64,000 nucleotides of DNA from the NCBI GenBank assembly GCA_963838885.1, contig CAWITB010000037.1, positions 62,001-126,000 of the forward strand, given 5' to 3'. The position numbers were made by a program, and so were the translations under genes. This DNA is from JAICMB01 sp963838885. Lineage in GTDB: Bacteria > Acidobacteriota > Terriglobia > Bryobacterales > Bryobacteraceae. Positions 17,625-26,844 of this stretch are shown piece after piece; position 1 is the stretch's first letter; each line of letters begins with the position of its first letter. A model generated the notes under the pieces. That model did no database searches, was not told the origin of the DNA, and saw nothing but the letters and a program-made list of their open reading frames with translations.

Positions 17625-17990
17625 TCATGCGCCTTCCGCAGCTTTGCGCTGATACCGTTTCCGGCGCTTGGCCTGACTCAGGTCGATGCCGCTCAACAGC
17701 GCACCCAACTCTTGCGCGGTGATCTCGCATCGCACCTCACCCGATTCTGAAAATGGCATCGCGTACGTGCCTTCCTCCAGCCGCTTGGCCCACACCGCGA
17801 AGCCATCGCGATCCCAGTACAGTATCTTCACGCGATCTCTTCTGCGATTCGCGAATACGAACAGGTGTCCGGCGAAAGCATCCATCTGGAGCACTGCGCT
17901 CACCAGCGCCCGCAGCCCATCGAAGCTTCTGCGCATATCGCAGGGCGTGGTCGCCAGATACAGGCGCACGACCGAAGGCAAGTGAATCAT
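17625..17990 (-). CDS. tnpB: IS66 accessory protein TnpB
   Basis: 121 residues with the IS66 Orf2 pattern: VRLYLATTPCDMRRSFDGL, then GHLFVFANRRRDRVKILYWDRDGFAVWAKRLE. Start at 17990 overlaps the tnpA stop. TnpB is required with TnpA and TnpC for IS66 transposition; its biochemical role is unknown. Intact. Confidence 0.92.
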   Translation of the reverse strand: MIHLPSVVRLYLATTPCDMRRSFDGLRALVSAVLQMDAFAGHLFVFANRRRDRVKILYWDRDGFAVWAKRLEEGTYAMPFSESGEVRCEITAQELGALLSGIDLSQAKRRKRYQRKAAEGA

Positions 17991-18313
17991 GCGAGCAGAT
18001 GAATCGTCGCGGTTCGCGCAACACGCTCAGAACCAGACGGAGCGTGGCCGCGTCCACGCCCGGCGTAATCCGCAACCGTTCGCCCGAGGTCAGGATCAGC
18101 TCCACAGCTTCCGCGTGAACGGCAGCCGGGCCTGTCTCCACCAGCGCGAACTTCACCGGAAGCTGCGCGGCCAGGCGCTTCCGCCAGTGGTAAAAACCTA
18201 TGCTCGCTGGCCCGCTGTCGCTGGCAGAACGCCCGCACCGTGAGTCCGCTCTGCTCCTGTTGCGCGATCATCTGCCGCCAAAAATCGTGGCGCTGTTGCT
18301 GCGTTCTCGACAT
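17987..18313 (-). pseudogene. tnpA: IS66 accessory protein TnpA, frameshifted
   Basis: The N-terminus (FWRQMIAQQEQSGLTVRAFCQRQ) is the helix-turn-helix of IS66 Orf1. In the T-run near 18196-18200 one base too many moves the expected FYHWRKRLAAQLP and the following VELILTSGERLRITPG into another frame. The stop at 17987 overlaps the tnpB start. Confidence 0.8.
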
Positions 18314-18350
18314 GTCGCCAGTATCGGCGACTCCACGCTGCGCGCCAAGT

Positions 18351-18370
18351 GGTGTTCACGGGATGCTTAC
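18351..18370 (-). repeat. IS66 right terminal inverted repeat
   Basis: On the minus strand it begins GTAAGCATCC and continues CGTGAACACC. Confidence 0.85.
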
Positions 18371-18905
18371 GACGTGCGACTACTCCGAATTACCGGCCAA
18401 CGAAGGCACCTTCGTAAACCCCGGACACGCGATTGAATCGATGTGGTTCATTATGCACCACGCGCGGCGCCGCGGAGACCAGCAGATGATCCGGTGCGCG
18501 GCCGAAGCGGTCCGCCGGCATCTGGAAGCCGGCTGGGATCCGGTCTACGGCGGCATCTTCCTGGGCATCGATGCTGCGGGAAATGAGCCCTTTCTTCCGA
18601 ACAGCGACAAAAAGGTCTGGTGGCCGCACACGGAAGCGCTATATGCGCTGCTGCTTGCGGAAGAACTGACCGGCGAACCCTGGTGCGCGGAATGGTATGA
18701 CCGGGTGCACGACTGGAGCTTCGCCCACTTCTCCATGCCGGAATGCGGAGAATGGCGGCAGCGGCTGGACCGGCAAGGCAAACCGGTTACGGAGCTGATT
18801 GCGCTGCCGGTGAAGGACCCGTTTCATCTGCCCCGGGCGGCGATTCTGATCCTCCAACTCTTACAGCCGTACGCCCGGCAGTCAGAGCGCGAAGACTACC
18901 GATAA
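18371..18905 (+). pseudogene. N-acylglucosamine 2-epimerase, C-terminal half, cut by IS66
   Basis: The frame begins directly at the IS66 right end and has only the second half of an (alpha/alpha)6-barrel AGE-family protein: NPGHAIESMWFIMHHARR, VWWPHTEALYALLLAEE, VHDWSFAHFSMPECGEW and LPVKDPFHLPRA. These include the catalytic His residues of the family (in NPGHAIE and FHLPRA). About 178 of roughly 400 residues remain. It would have interconverted a sugar such as N-acylglucosamine or a similar hexose. It converges on the next gene, overlapping its 3' end by ten bases. Confidence 0.85.
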
Positions 18906-21688
18906 TCGACCCAGATGGGTGAACTCCAGCAAAGTTGTCCGTTAGTCTGCTCGATGCGGACATAATAATAAGCTTCCCCGGGTTGGACATCCTGATCGCG
19001 ATAAACGAAGCGCATTTCCTGACCATTCCCGGGCACGGTATAGACCACGCGATTGCTCTTGATCACTTCGACGCGCGCCAGCGGCGCGCCTCCGGAAACG
19101 TAGACGTTCAGCGGCCGCCGCTCCCTGGTGGAAAAACTCTCACCCATGAAGTGATCGCCCATGCGGAGGTCGACGAAAATGTTGTCCGTGGCGGCGTAGG
19201 ACCGGCGTGCCTTCATGGCGGCGATGATGGCATCGCGATCGATGCGGTCCACGTAGAACCCGGCGTAGGAGATGTGGGTAGAGACGTGGTCGGAACTGGC
19301 CTGCACGCCCAGCTTGATGCCCTTGGCCCAGGCGTTCCAGACGAAGCCGGCGTTGAATTTCGCGGATTCCTTGAGGGTGGGCGAGCGCGGAGCGCCGAGC
19401 GTCTCGAAGTTGCTGCGATAGCCTTGGTAGAGCTCGACCACCGGCTCCACCGCGGCGTCGTGGTCGCGAAAATCCGTGCCCATGCCGGATGCGGTGGTGT
19501 GCGGGCTGGTGGCGCCGCCGAATTTGTGGAGGTAGGCGTAGAGGCGGGCGGCGCCTTCGGCGCCGTTCTCTTCCTCGGGCGTGGCTTCTAGCAGCGGGTT
19601 GCCGCGGGTGGGGAAGAAGACGTTGCGGTGGCCGTTGGGCCAGTTCAAACTGCGCTCATACGAATACAGCGGCGCGAAGCGGCCCTGGATGGTGAACAGA
19701 TCCACAGCTTTCTGCACGCGCCACCAGTTATACGGGATGTCGGCCACCTCGACAGCCATGTGGTCGCACACGCCGAGGTAATCAAACCCGGCAGCGTCCA
19801 GGGCGTAGCGGTAGCTGTCGTCGAGCGAGCCGTCGCGATTGCCATCCCAGGAAAGATCGGTGTGGCGATGGATATCACCGCGGACAATACGCCAGGTATG
19901 GCCGGCGATGGTCGCGCGGTAGTCGCGCACGCGCGCGATATCCCGCGCCTCCTGCGGATGCGACGGCGGCAGGGCGCCGGAGGGTGGCTGGAATGCGGCC
20001 AACTGCGGAGCGCTTTGCGGCAAGGAGGCGGGAATCGCGGCGAATCGCAGGTCCTGGTTTTGTGGGAAACCTCGCGGCCAGGTGCGCCCGTCGGTAACCC
20101 AAATGGCGGCGAGATCTCCCGAGGCGCGGCGTGCGATGGCCAGGGGCGAATCGATGCGGCCCTGGCTTTCGGGGAATTCCATCATGGGGGTCCACCGGCC
20201 GCCGCGCAAGGTGGTGGCTTGGAGGCGCCAGAGTGCGCGATAGTGGTTCGGGCCGGCGCCGCTTCCGGGGTACGGCAGATTCACCCGTGTCCGGAAAAAG
20301 ACCCACGGGTTGCCGTTCCCATCCAGCGCTAACAGGGGATGCTGGAAAACCTGGCGCAGGTCCGCGGGTACGGCGTCGGCCATGGGGGTGGAGGTTTCAA
20401 GGAGCCTGCCGTTTTCAAGGATGGCGACGCGCGCCTGACGGCGCACCAGCAGCCCGCGGCCGCTCTCGGGAATTTGATAGCCGTAATCCTTACCCCAGTT
20501 CCAGTCCCCCTGGTCCCAGGCCACCCAGAGCCGGCCCTGGCGGTCATACTCGGCCGTAACGCGCGCTTCGAAGGCGCCGCTTTGCGCGATGGGGAATTGC
20601 GGGCCTAGCCGGCCATCGCGCCACGTCCGCCCCACAACGTCGTAATTGCCGAGCGCGTACGTATCCCAGACGATCGTCGCGCCGCCGCCGGGAACGGGCG
20701 CGAGGGCCGGTTCCCAATCGTTGGCCGGATCAGACGAGACCTGAAGTTCTGGGCCCCAGCGGCGGCCATCGAAGACGCGCAAATAAATATCGAAATTGCC
20801 GGAGCGGGCGCTCTGCCAGGCGAGGTAAAGATGGCCGGCGGAGTCGGCGACCATGGCGTGGAAGATATCCGAGTTTTCGGCGGTCGTCAGGCGTTCGGGT
20901 TTCGACCATCGCTTGCCATCGAAGGAGCGGGCGTAAAGATCGAAGTTGCCGGCCTCCTGCGCCGCCCAGACAACCCAGATGCGGCCGACGGCGTCTTGCG
21001 CAATGGCCGTGCGGAAGTAATCGCCGCCGCGGCCGGTGAGGGCCTGAGGTTGTGACCAGGCGCCCGCGCGGAGACGGCGAACGAAGATCTGGTCGCCGCC
21101 CGCCGTCCAGGTCTGCCAGGCAACCCACAGTGTTCCATCCTTCGCTTCTACCGCTGAAGGAAAGTCCTCGACCTCGGGGCCGGAGGTAAGCTCGGTGACC
21201 GCCGGCACGGCCGTAGCGGAGGCGCGCCCATTCAGGAACAGCCGTGGCGGCTCGCCCTGCCGGATGGAGGTGCTGAAGTTGAAATTCCCTTGGGCGGTGG
21301 AGACAGCCACGTCCGGCGGCGGAGTGCCCTCGAACGCGATCAGAATTCCTTTTTGTGTGGTTTTTTCGCGCCGAGAGGTGGGCTGCATGCTCGCTTCATA
21401 GGGCGTATCCCAATACACCTGGCGCTCGGTCGAGCAGTTCCAGGCGTTGCCGGCGATGCGGTCGCCCGCATTGAACTGCCATCCGGCGATCCTCGCGCCA
21501 GCCGCGGCCACGCTTCCGCTCCAATCCAGAGTCTCCTTCTCATCCACGCCAAAGCGGACCAGAAATGCTAACTTCACCTGCGCGGGGGCCAGCGGTGCGG
21601 ACCGAATCGACCGCGAGAGGGAGAAGAAAAAGATCGTACCTGCCAATATGGCCATGCAAACGAGGGAAAATATTTTCTTCACAGGCAA
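18896..21688 (-). CDS. Exported beta-propeller plus PHP-like hydrolase fusion
   Basis: 930 residues. Residues 1-30 are a signal peptide. About residues 160-560 contain repeated blades with WVAWQ, WVVWAAQEAG, YLAWQSARSGN and WVAWDQGD motifs, a sialidase/BNR-like propeller. From about residue 600 (RGDIHRHTDLSWDG, YLGVCDHM, SPHTTASGMGTD, GVQASSDHVST) the sequence is a PHP-like metallohydrolase domain related to DUF3604, with conserved His and Asp metal ligands. It ends in a beta-sandwich with WSSPIWVDY. It probably acts outside the cytoplasm on a glycan or phosphoester. It neighbours other sialidase-like and sulfatase-like genes. Confidence 0.78.
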   Translation of the reverse strand: MPVKKIFSLVCMAILAGTIFFFSLSRSIRSAPLAPAQVKLAFLVRFGVDEKETLDWSGSVAAAGARIAGWQFNAGDRIAGNAWNCSTERQVYWDTPYEASMQPTSRREKTTQKGILIAFEGTPPPDVAVSTAQGNFNFSTSIRQGEPPRLFLNGRASATAVPAVTELTSGPEVEDFPSAVEAKDGTLWVAWQTWTAGGDQIFVRRLRAGAWSQPQALTGRGGDYFRTAIAQDAVGRIWVVWAAQEAGNFDLYARSFDGKRWSKPERLTTAENSDIFHAMVADSAGHLYLAWQSARSGNFDIYLRVFDGRRWGPELQVSSDPANDWEPALAPVPGGGATIVWDTYALGNYDVVGRTWRDGRLGPQFPIAQSGAFEARVTAEYDRQGRLWVAWDQGDWNWGKDYGYQIPESGRGLLVRRQARVAILENGRLLETSTPMADAVPADLRQVFQHPLLALDGNGNPWVFFRTRVNLPYPGSGAGPNHYRALWRLQATTLRGGRWTPMMEFPESQGRIDSPLAIARRASGDLAAIWVTDGRTWPRGFPQNQDLRFAAIPASLPQSAPQLAAFQPPSGALPPSHPQEARDIARVRDYRATIAGHTWRIVRGDIHRHTDLSWDGNRDGSLDDSYRYALDAAGFDYLGVCDHMAVEVADIPYNWWRVQKAVDLFTIQGRFAPLYSYERSLNWPNGHRNVFFPTRGNPLLEATPEEENGAEGAARLYAYLHKFGGATSPHTTASGMGTDFRDHDAAVEPVVELYQGYRSNFETLGAPRSPTLKESAKFNAGFVWNAWAKGIKLGVQASSDHVSTHISYAGFYVDRIDRDAIIAAMKARRSYAATDNIFVDLRMGDHFMGESFSTRERRPLNVYVSGGAPLARVEVIKSNRVVYTVPGNGQEMRFVYRDQDVQPGEAYYYVRIEQTNGQLCWSSPIWVDYR

Positions 21689-21859
21689 AGTCCTTTCCAG
21701 ATGTGGTTTGGCGCGGCTCGGCGGGTGGCTGCGTAGAGGTTCGCTGCCCGCGGGAGTAACTGAGCATGATCATGCCGCCGCCGTTGTGGGGACGCGGCAG
21801 GCGACGCGGCGCGACACAACCGGTCTCAGATGAAGTGCGAGGGCGCCTTATGACCATCT

Positions 21860-21985
21860 TTACTCCAGGAGGCCGAGCTCGCGTATCGTGGAGTGCGGGG
21901 CGCGCACAAACGAATCGTAGCGGCAGCTATCGAAAACAACCAGAATGCAGTTGCTACGGGTAAACCGGCGCGCGCCGCGCACCAT
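21860..21985 (-). pseudogene. Sulfatase N-terminal fragment
   Basis: A 41-residue frame with NCILVVFDSCRYDSFVRA, which matches the first strand and metal-binding Asp of alkaline-phosphatase-fold sulfatases (usual form NVVLIVFDTxRAD). It stops after a further 15 residues, so the rest of the gene is lost. It lies between two secreted-enzyme genes on the same strand. Confidence 0.5.
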
Positions 21986-22048
21986 GCGATTCCGCTGCCA
22001 CGATAGCGCACGCGCCCGGCAGCCAGCAAACACGGCGCGCGAGCGTGC

Positions 22049-23446
22049 TCAAACGAAGACCCAGGCGGGCGGATAGGCTTCCGAGTAAAAGACCGCGGAA
22101 TAGTAAATGGCGCAGACGGCTTTTTCCTGGCCACTAGCTAATGGGATGGTCGCAATTACCCCAGACGAGCCGCGGTACGGATGATTAAAGGCACGAATAC
22201 TGACGCGGTAAACAATGATTTGGGTGCGGCCCTGGGAAGCGAGGAGCTTGCACATGTCCACCTTGGGCCCGGCGGCCGGGTGGATCGGCAAATGGGCCTG
22301 TACGGTGTCGAAGATGACGCGGCGGTTGGACGCTGCGAAGCCGGTATCCGGATCGATGTCCCAGCAGTACAGCGGATCGCGGCAATTCTTATAGGGCGAG
22401 ATGCGAGCGTCGCCGCTGAACAGGCGCAGGGCTCCGTCGGTCCAGGTGTAGGCGGTCATGGGAACCGTGATGTGCGGCGAGTCCGGACGAACCGCCCGCG
22501 GAGGCCGCCCGAACGGATCCGCGGTCCGAAACCACGCGGCGGCGCCTTTGGAGGATCGCGCGGCAATGATCCAATCATCGCGCCACCGGGCAAGGCTGGC
22601 TTCCCCGATTCCATCGCCGGGACCTCCGTCCAGCAGGGGGCCGGTCTCCGTCCAGTCGTATAGCCGCGATTTCCGGTTGAACGTGTTCTTCAGGCAAGCG
22701 ATGCGGCCTTTATCGAAATGGCAGCAATCGGCCCACTCGGTGCGCTCGCGATTGAAAGGAACGGCCTGCACGAAACTCTCGTTTATGTAGTGAACGTCGG
22801 CGGAGCAGAAGCGCGGACCCTGCTCATAGCCCTTCTGGCGCAGCGCCGTTGCGGGCCGGAGAATTTCGATATCGTCTTCGGCCGCGTTCAGACGAAATTG
22901 CACCCACTCGACGGCTTGCGTGAGGGACTCGATCTCGGGATCCTCGCTCGCGTGGAGGACGTAATTCGTTTGGCGGTCCCAGGCCCGCGCGCACTTCCGC
23001 CACTTGGCGACAAAGACGTTCGCATTAGATGCGGGTTTACCCTGAATGATCGCCCCGCGGGGCACTCCGAAGGCGACGGGGTGACCATACTGTCGGACAT
23101 AGTCGCGTTTCCCGTTGCCGAGTGGATCCCAGTTGGTAATGGCCCTGGCAAATGCGCCTTCCTTCAGCACGCGGCCGTCGGGCGCGGATTCACGAAGCTG
23201 GTAAATGATGCTCATGTCATCATCCACGCCACGGAATCCACGGGTGGAATACACTAGCAGCCAGCGGCTGCGGCTCACCTGGATGCCATTGGGATGCGCT
23301 GGCGTCACATCATCGGCGCGCGTCTCGCCAGGGATCGAACATTCCCGGATGAGAACACCGCGCGGTTCAATTTTCGCGATGGAATGAGAAGCGCCTTTAA
23401 CAAATGGCACGGCCCCCAACGCCATAGCCGCGCGGCGGGTAATCAT
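22049..23446 (-). CDS. Exported sialidase-like (BNR) protein
   Basis: 465 residues with an N-terminal RR-containing export signal (MITRRAAMALGAVPFVKGAS). The body is a beta-propeller with motifs such as NGIQVSRSRWLLVYSTRGF, SLARWRDDWIIAARSSKGAAAW and DPLYCWDIDPDTG, typical of acidobacterial and planctomycete sialidase-family or BNR-repeat proteins. Catalytic residues could not be mapped securely. Likely acts on host- or soil-derived glycans. The start at 23446 gives the export signal. Confidence 0.65.
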   Translation of the reverse strand: MITRRAAMALGAVPFVKGASHSIAKIEPRGVLIRECSIPGETRADDVTPAHPNGIQVSRSRWLLVYSTRGFRGVDDDMSIIYQLRESAPDGRVLKEGAFARAITNWDPLGNGKRDYVRQYGHPVAFGVPRGAIIQGKPASNANVFVAKWRKCARAWDRQTNYVLHASEDPEIESLTQAVEWVQFRLNAAEDDIEILRPATALRQKGYEQGPRFCSADVHYINESFVQAVPFNRERTEWADCCHFDKGRIACLKNTFNRKSRLYDWTETGPLLDGGPGDGIGEASLARWRDDWIIAARSSKGAAAWFRTADPFGRPPRAVRPDSPHITVPMTAYTWTDGALRLFSGDARISPYKNCRDPLYCWDIDPDTGFAASNRRVIFDTVQAHLPIHPAAGPKVDMCKLLASQGRTQIIVYRVSIRAFNHPYRGSSGVIATIPLASGQEKAVCAIYYSAVFYSEAYPPAWVFV

Positions 23447-23586
23447 TTATGGGCCCTGATCATACGTTATGCACGTTATGCAACAAGGCACACTGTACCG
23501 GATGCCGGAATGCTTTGTCCAGGATCTGCGTTCCACCTGTGGGAACATGCCGCGCGCCGCTGGAAGAGACGGACTAAACTGACTCA

Positions 23587-23708
23587 ATGCGCGAGCTGAA
23601 TTATGTCTTGAGTTTCGCAAGCCTGGCGATCGGCCTGGGGTTGCCGATTTGCAAGCCCCTGTTGCGGGCCGCGGACCACCCTGAAGCCATCGTGGTGGAT
23701 GCGGAAGA
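23587..23708 (+). pseudogene. Signal-peptide fragment before the IS630 remnant
   Basis: MRELNYVLSFASLAIGLG starts a secretion-signal-like segment that runs into the IS630 remnant. It may be the 5' end of the glycosidase-like gene whose body resumes after the IS at about 24430. The link is inference from position and strand. Confidence 0.35.
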
Positions 23709-24422
23709 TTGCAAGACGTCAGCAAAGACCAGGTGTGGCGCGTGCTCCGGCGTCACGACATTGGCTTGCAGCGCCGCAGGAGTTGGTGCATCAGCACGGA
23801 TCCCGAGTTTGGCCCGAAAGCCGCCGACGTGGTGGGCCTATATCTGAATCCGCCCGAAAACGCCGTGGTGCTTTCCATTGACGAGAAACCCTCTATTCAG
23901 GCTGTGGAACGGGCCCAGGGCTATCTACGATTGCCGGACGGAAAAGCGGTCAACGGCTTCAGCCACTGCTATAAGCGGCACGGTACGGTCACCCTGTTCG
24001 CGGCGCTGGAAATCACGACGGGGTTGGTGAAAACGGCGCATTATCCGCGCCGCCGCCGGGGGGAGTTCCTGGACTTCATGAACGAGATCGTGGCCGCGCA
24101 TCCCAACCGGGAGATCCATGCAGTGCTGGACAACTTGAATACGCACAAGCCGAAGGAGGACCGCTGGCTGCAGCGTCATCCCAATGTACATTTCCATTTC
24201 ACGCCCACGTATTCGTCGTGGCTCAATCAGATCGAGTGCTGGTTCAGCATTCTAAGCCGTCAGGCGCTGCGCGGGGCCAGTTTTACTTCGCCACAGCAGC
24301 TCCGCCAAGCGATTGACGATTTTGTCGTGGTGTACAACCAAAAGGCTGCGCCGTTTGAATGGAAGAAGGCCGTTGTCTTCCCGTCCGCGCCAAAGCGGAA
24401 GTACTCTGACTTATGCAATTAA
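23709..24422 (+). pseudogene. IS630-family transposase, N-terminally truncated
   Basis: Contains the DDE catalytic core of IS630 transposases: VVLSIDEKPSIQA (first Asp), IHAVLDNLNTHK (second Asp), then FTPTYSSWLNQIECWFSIL (Glu), and a normal C-terminus. The N-terminal DNA-binding part (about 120 residues) is missing; homology begins at SKDQVWRVLRRHDIG. It is fused to unrelated upstream sequence and cannot be active. Confidence 0.88.
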
Positions 24423-24429
24423 GTACTAG

Positions 24430-25617
24430 GCGTGATTTCGATAGACGGCAAAAAGACGAACCTGGTGCTTGGCCGAAAGTATGGCGACGGGAACCGACGC
24501 GATCTGCCCCCGCAAGAGACGCTGGACACCGCCAACCTGATCGGGCCGAAAAACCAGCGGGAGCTGCCTGGCACGGAGCGAGGCGAAGTAGCGCTGCCAT
24601 ATTTCTAGGAGCCGTACGGCGTGCATCGAGACGACCGGGAAAAGGACCCGGCGCGGCGATACAAGATGGGTTTCAACGACGTGGATTTCAAACACACGGG
24701 TCCCGGAGGCGATCCCTTTCACAAAGGCCAGCGGCGCGGGCTGGGAGTGGCGGCAAGCGTCGACGGAATCCACTGGAAGCTGCTCGACAACTGGGCGACC
24801 GAATCGATCATCGACGGCGGAACACATTGGATGTTCAACGCGGAGCGGAGCAAGTACATTCTCTACGGGCGCACGAAATTTCAGCCTCCGGCGGAGGTCA
24901 CTGCCTGGGGAATACACGGTCCACCGGCGCTGAAGATCGATTCGCGCTGCACGAGTGGCTGCAAGCCCATTTTTGGGGGCGGGCAGTGGCAAGGGTGGAA
25001 TCCGCGGATTCTGTGCACTGGAATATCACCGAGCCCGCCAAGGCGCCCATCGTAATGACCACGGATCTGGAGGATCAGCCGGGGGACGAGGCATACGACA
25101 TGGAGGTGTTTCCGTACGAAAGCGTGTACATCGGCCTGCTGCGGGTATACCACAACGTGCCGGACGATCCGACGCTGGATATCCAACTCACGGTCAGCCG
25201 CGACGCCTACCATTTCACGCGCGTGGGCGGACGAACTCCGTTTCTGACTTCGGTCGAGATCGGCTCGTGGGACCGGTTCAACCCAATCGGCGCCAACCAA
25301 CGGACCGATTGAGGAAGGTGACGAGCTACGGTTTTATTATGGCGGATCGGCGAGCCGTCATTTTCCGTATGCCGGCAAGGACACCGGAGGGGAAGAGGCG
25401 ATTGGATTCGCCAGCATTCCGCGCGACCGATTCGTTTCGCTGGCCGCTTCGTTCGACGGCGGTGAGATCCAGACCAGGCCGGTGAGGCTGAGTGGCAGGC
25501 TGCACGTAAACGCGAAGTCGGATTTCGGCGTGATTCAGATCGAGGCCGTAGATACCGAGGGCCATACCGTGGCGAGCTCCAAGCCGCTGCGGCGCGACGC
25601 GCTGGACGAAGGGTTGC
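24430..25617 (+). pseudogene. Glycoside hydrolase-like (GH32/43 type fold) gene, decayed
   Basis: Fragments in different frames align in order to one family of secreted sugar-active proteins: EPYGVHRDDREKDPARRYKM, then GPGGDPFHKGQRRGLGVAAS, then DGGTHWMFNAERSKYILYGRTK. After a frame change come AVARVESADSVHWNIT, EVFPYESVYIGLLRVYHN and HFTRVGGRTPFL, and after another, EGDELRFYYGGSASRHFPYAG, SLAASFDGGEI and LHVNAKSDFG. There is also an in-frame stop near 24606. The IS630 remnant sits at its 5' side. The protein family is recognised by its motif order; enzymatic specificity is unknown. Confidence 0.7.
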
Positions 25618-26617
25618 GTAATCAGCATCGGCCGTGGTTTCAGCAGCCGCGAGAAGGTCTGCGCGCTTGGTCCGGCCCCAGAAATCTCGATAGAGAACTT
25701 CGCGTGCCGGCCGATGCCGTTGTTTCCGAACGAGAAGGGTAATGGCTGTGCCCTCTTTAATAAAGCGCCGTAATAACCGGCAAACGCAGGTACCATGCCG
25801 CGGTACGCCAGTCGAAACGCGCATGTTGGGCACCCGGTTCAAGTTCGCGGCTCCAAAGAACCCACGATGAGAACACGCCATAAAAGAGGGTCTGAATGAG
25901 CGACGACCGGAAAAAATGCTCACCCTCGCGTTCGGTAAACGCGATGCCGAGTACTTTCTCAAACGCTTCACGAATGCCTCTAAGAGCGCCCAGCTGCAAA
26001 CGGTGCATACCCTCCAGCATCGCGTTTGCTTTTCGCGCGTATGCTGCAAGAAACCATGCAATCTCCTCGGGTGTAGTAATTGGGGCAGCATGGACCATGA
26101 CCCGTTTCAGATATTAAATAAAGAGCTCACCGTGCGTATTAACGATGTTTGCGGGGTTCGCTGCACTCTGCCAGAAGGCCTTTTCGGTGTCGGCGAGACG
26201 ATACGATTCGAGCTTCACGGCGGCGCCGTCCGCACGGCGCCCGACAAGAATAAAATCGCGATAGTTTGTGACGAGGACTTGGCCGTATTCCGCCCAGTAG
26301 TTCGTGACTTGCGTCGTTTCAGCCGTAAGCCATGCGTTGTTGCCGGTTGGCTTTACCTCGATGGCGCCGCGGGCGGGGCGCTGGCCCTGGATAATTTCCT
26401 CGTCCTCTTGGAGTTGGTCGGGCGTGAATAGGCCCCCGTCGGGGAGACCGGCTCCGCGGTTTTGGAGATTGATGACACACGTGACGCGCGGGCGCAGCGT
26501 CGCTCCAATTTCGTTCAGCAGGTTGGGGAGAGCTGGGTAATACGAGGTTTCTGGCGTGTTTGCCCCAGTCGCACGGATATCCCGGAGATCGCGAAGGTAC
26601 CGCTCAACTGCATGCAT
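25618..26617 (-). pseudogene. Type ISP restriction-methylase, N-terminal part plus a distal fragment
   Basis: Residues from 26617 read YLRDLRDIRATGANTPETSYYPALPNLLNEIG and RGAGLPDGGLFTPDQLQ, then GAIEVKPTGNNAW, VTNYWAEYGQVLVTNYRDFILVG: the N-terminal nuclease-like domain of single-chain type ISP/IIG enzymes. An in-frame TAA at 26114 replaces a usual Glu before YLKRV, and the frame then continues (HAAPITTPEEIAWFLAAYARKAN, EHFFRSSLIQTLFYGVFSSW). Near 25757 the sequence jumps, in another frame, to EGTAITLLVRKQRH and EVLYRDFWGRTKRADLLAA, a segment normally hundreds of residues downstream. So the methylase and helicase parts are deleted. A dead defence gene. Confidence 0.75.
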
Positions 26618-26844
26618 GTGAAATTCTATTCTTTCAGAGAGAGCGGGCCGTTTTGTGCTGCGAAGTTCCTCTACTCCCCGAGGCGGCTAGTTTTTATTGC
26701 ACGGGCGCGCACATTGATGATTTTGCGCCAATCGCCTGCAGGATCTGGCCGTCCCCAGGATTGCCCTTTGCCGCGGGTGCAATAGAGTGTTGGTCGGCGC
26801 GGGTGATCGGGACGGGCGGCGGCTGCGCTTGAGCAGGAGCTGCG

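Larger units (their letters stand above)
15665..18370. mobile_element. IS66-family insertion sequence with a passenger gene
   Basis: The element is 2706 bp, normal for IS66. Its ends are GTAAGCATCC-type inverted repeats at 15665 and 18370 (18 of 20 matching). It holds tnpA, tnpB and tnpC on the minus strand and one extra gene on the plus strand. The flanking octamers (aaagtagt left, gacgtgcg right) do not match, so the usual 8-bp target duplication is missing. The left side is transposon DNA and the right side cuts an AGE epimerase gene. tnpC has a nonsense codon and tnpA a frameshift, so it is not autonomous as sequenced. Confidence 0.88.

Noticed and set aside
24395..24430. AGTACT pair as IS630 terminal repeats
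   Set aside because: The hexamer is self-complementary and the match does not extend; the left boundary is truncated.
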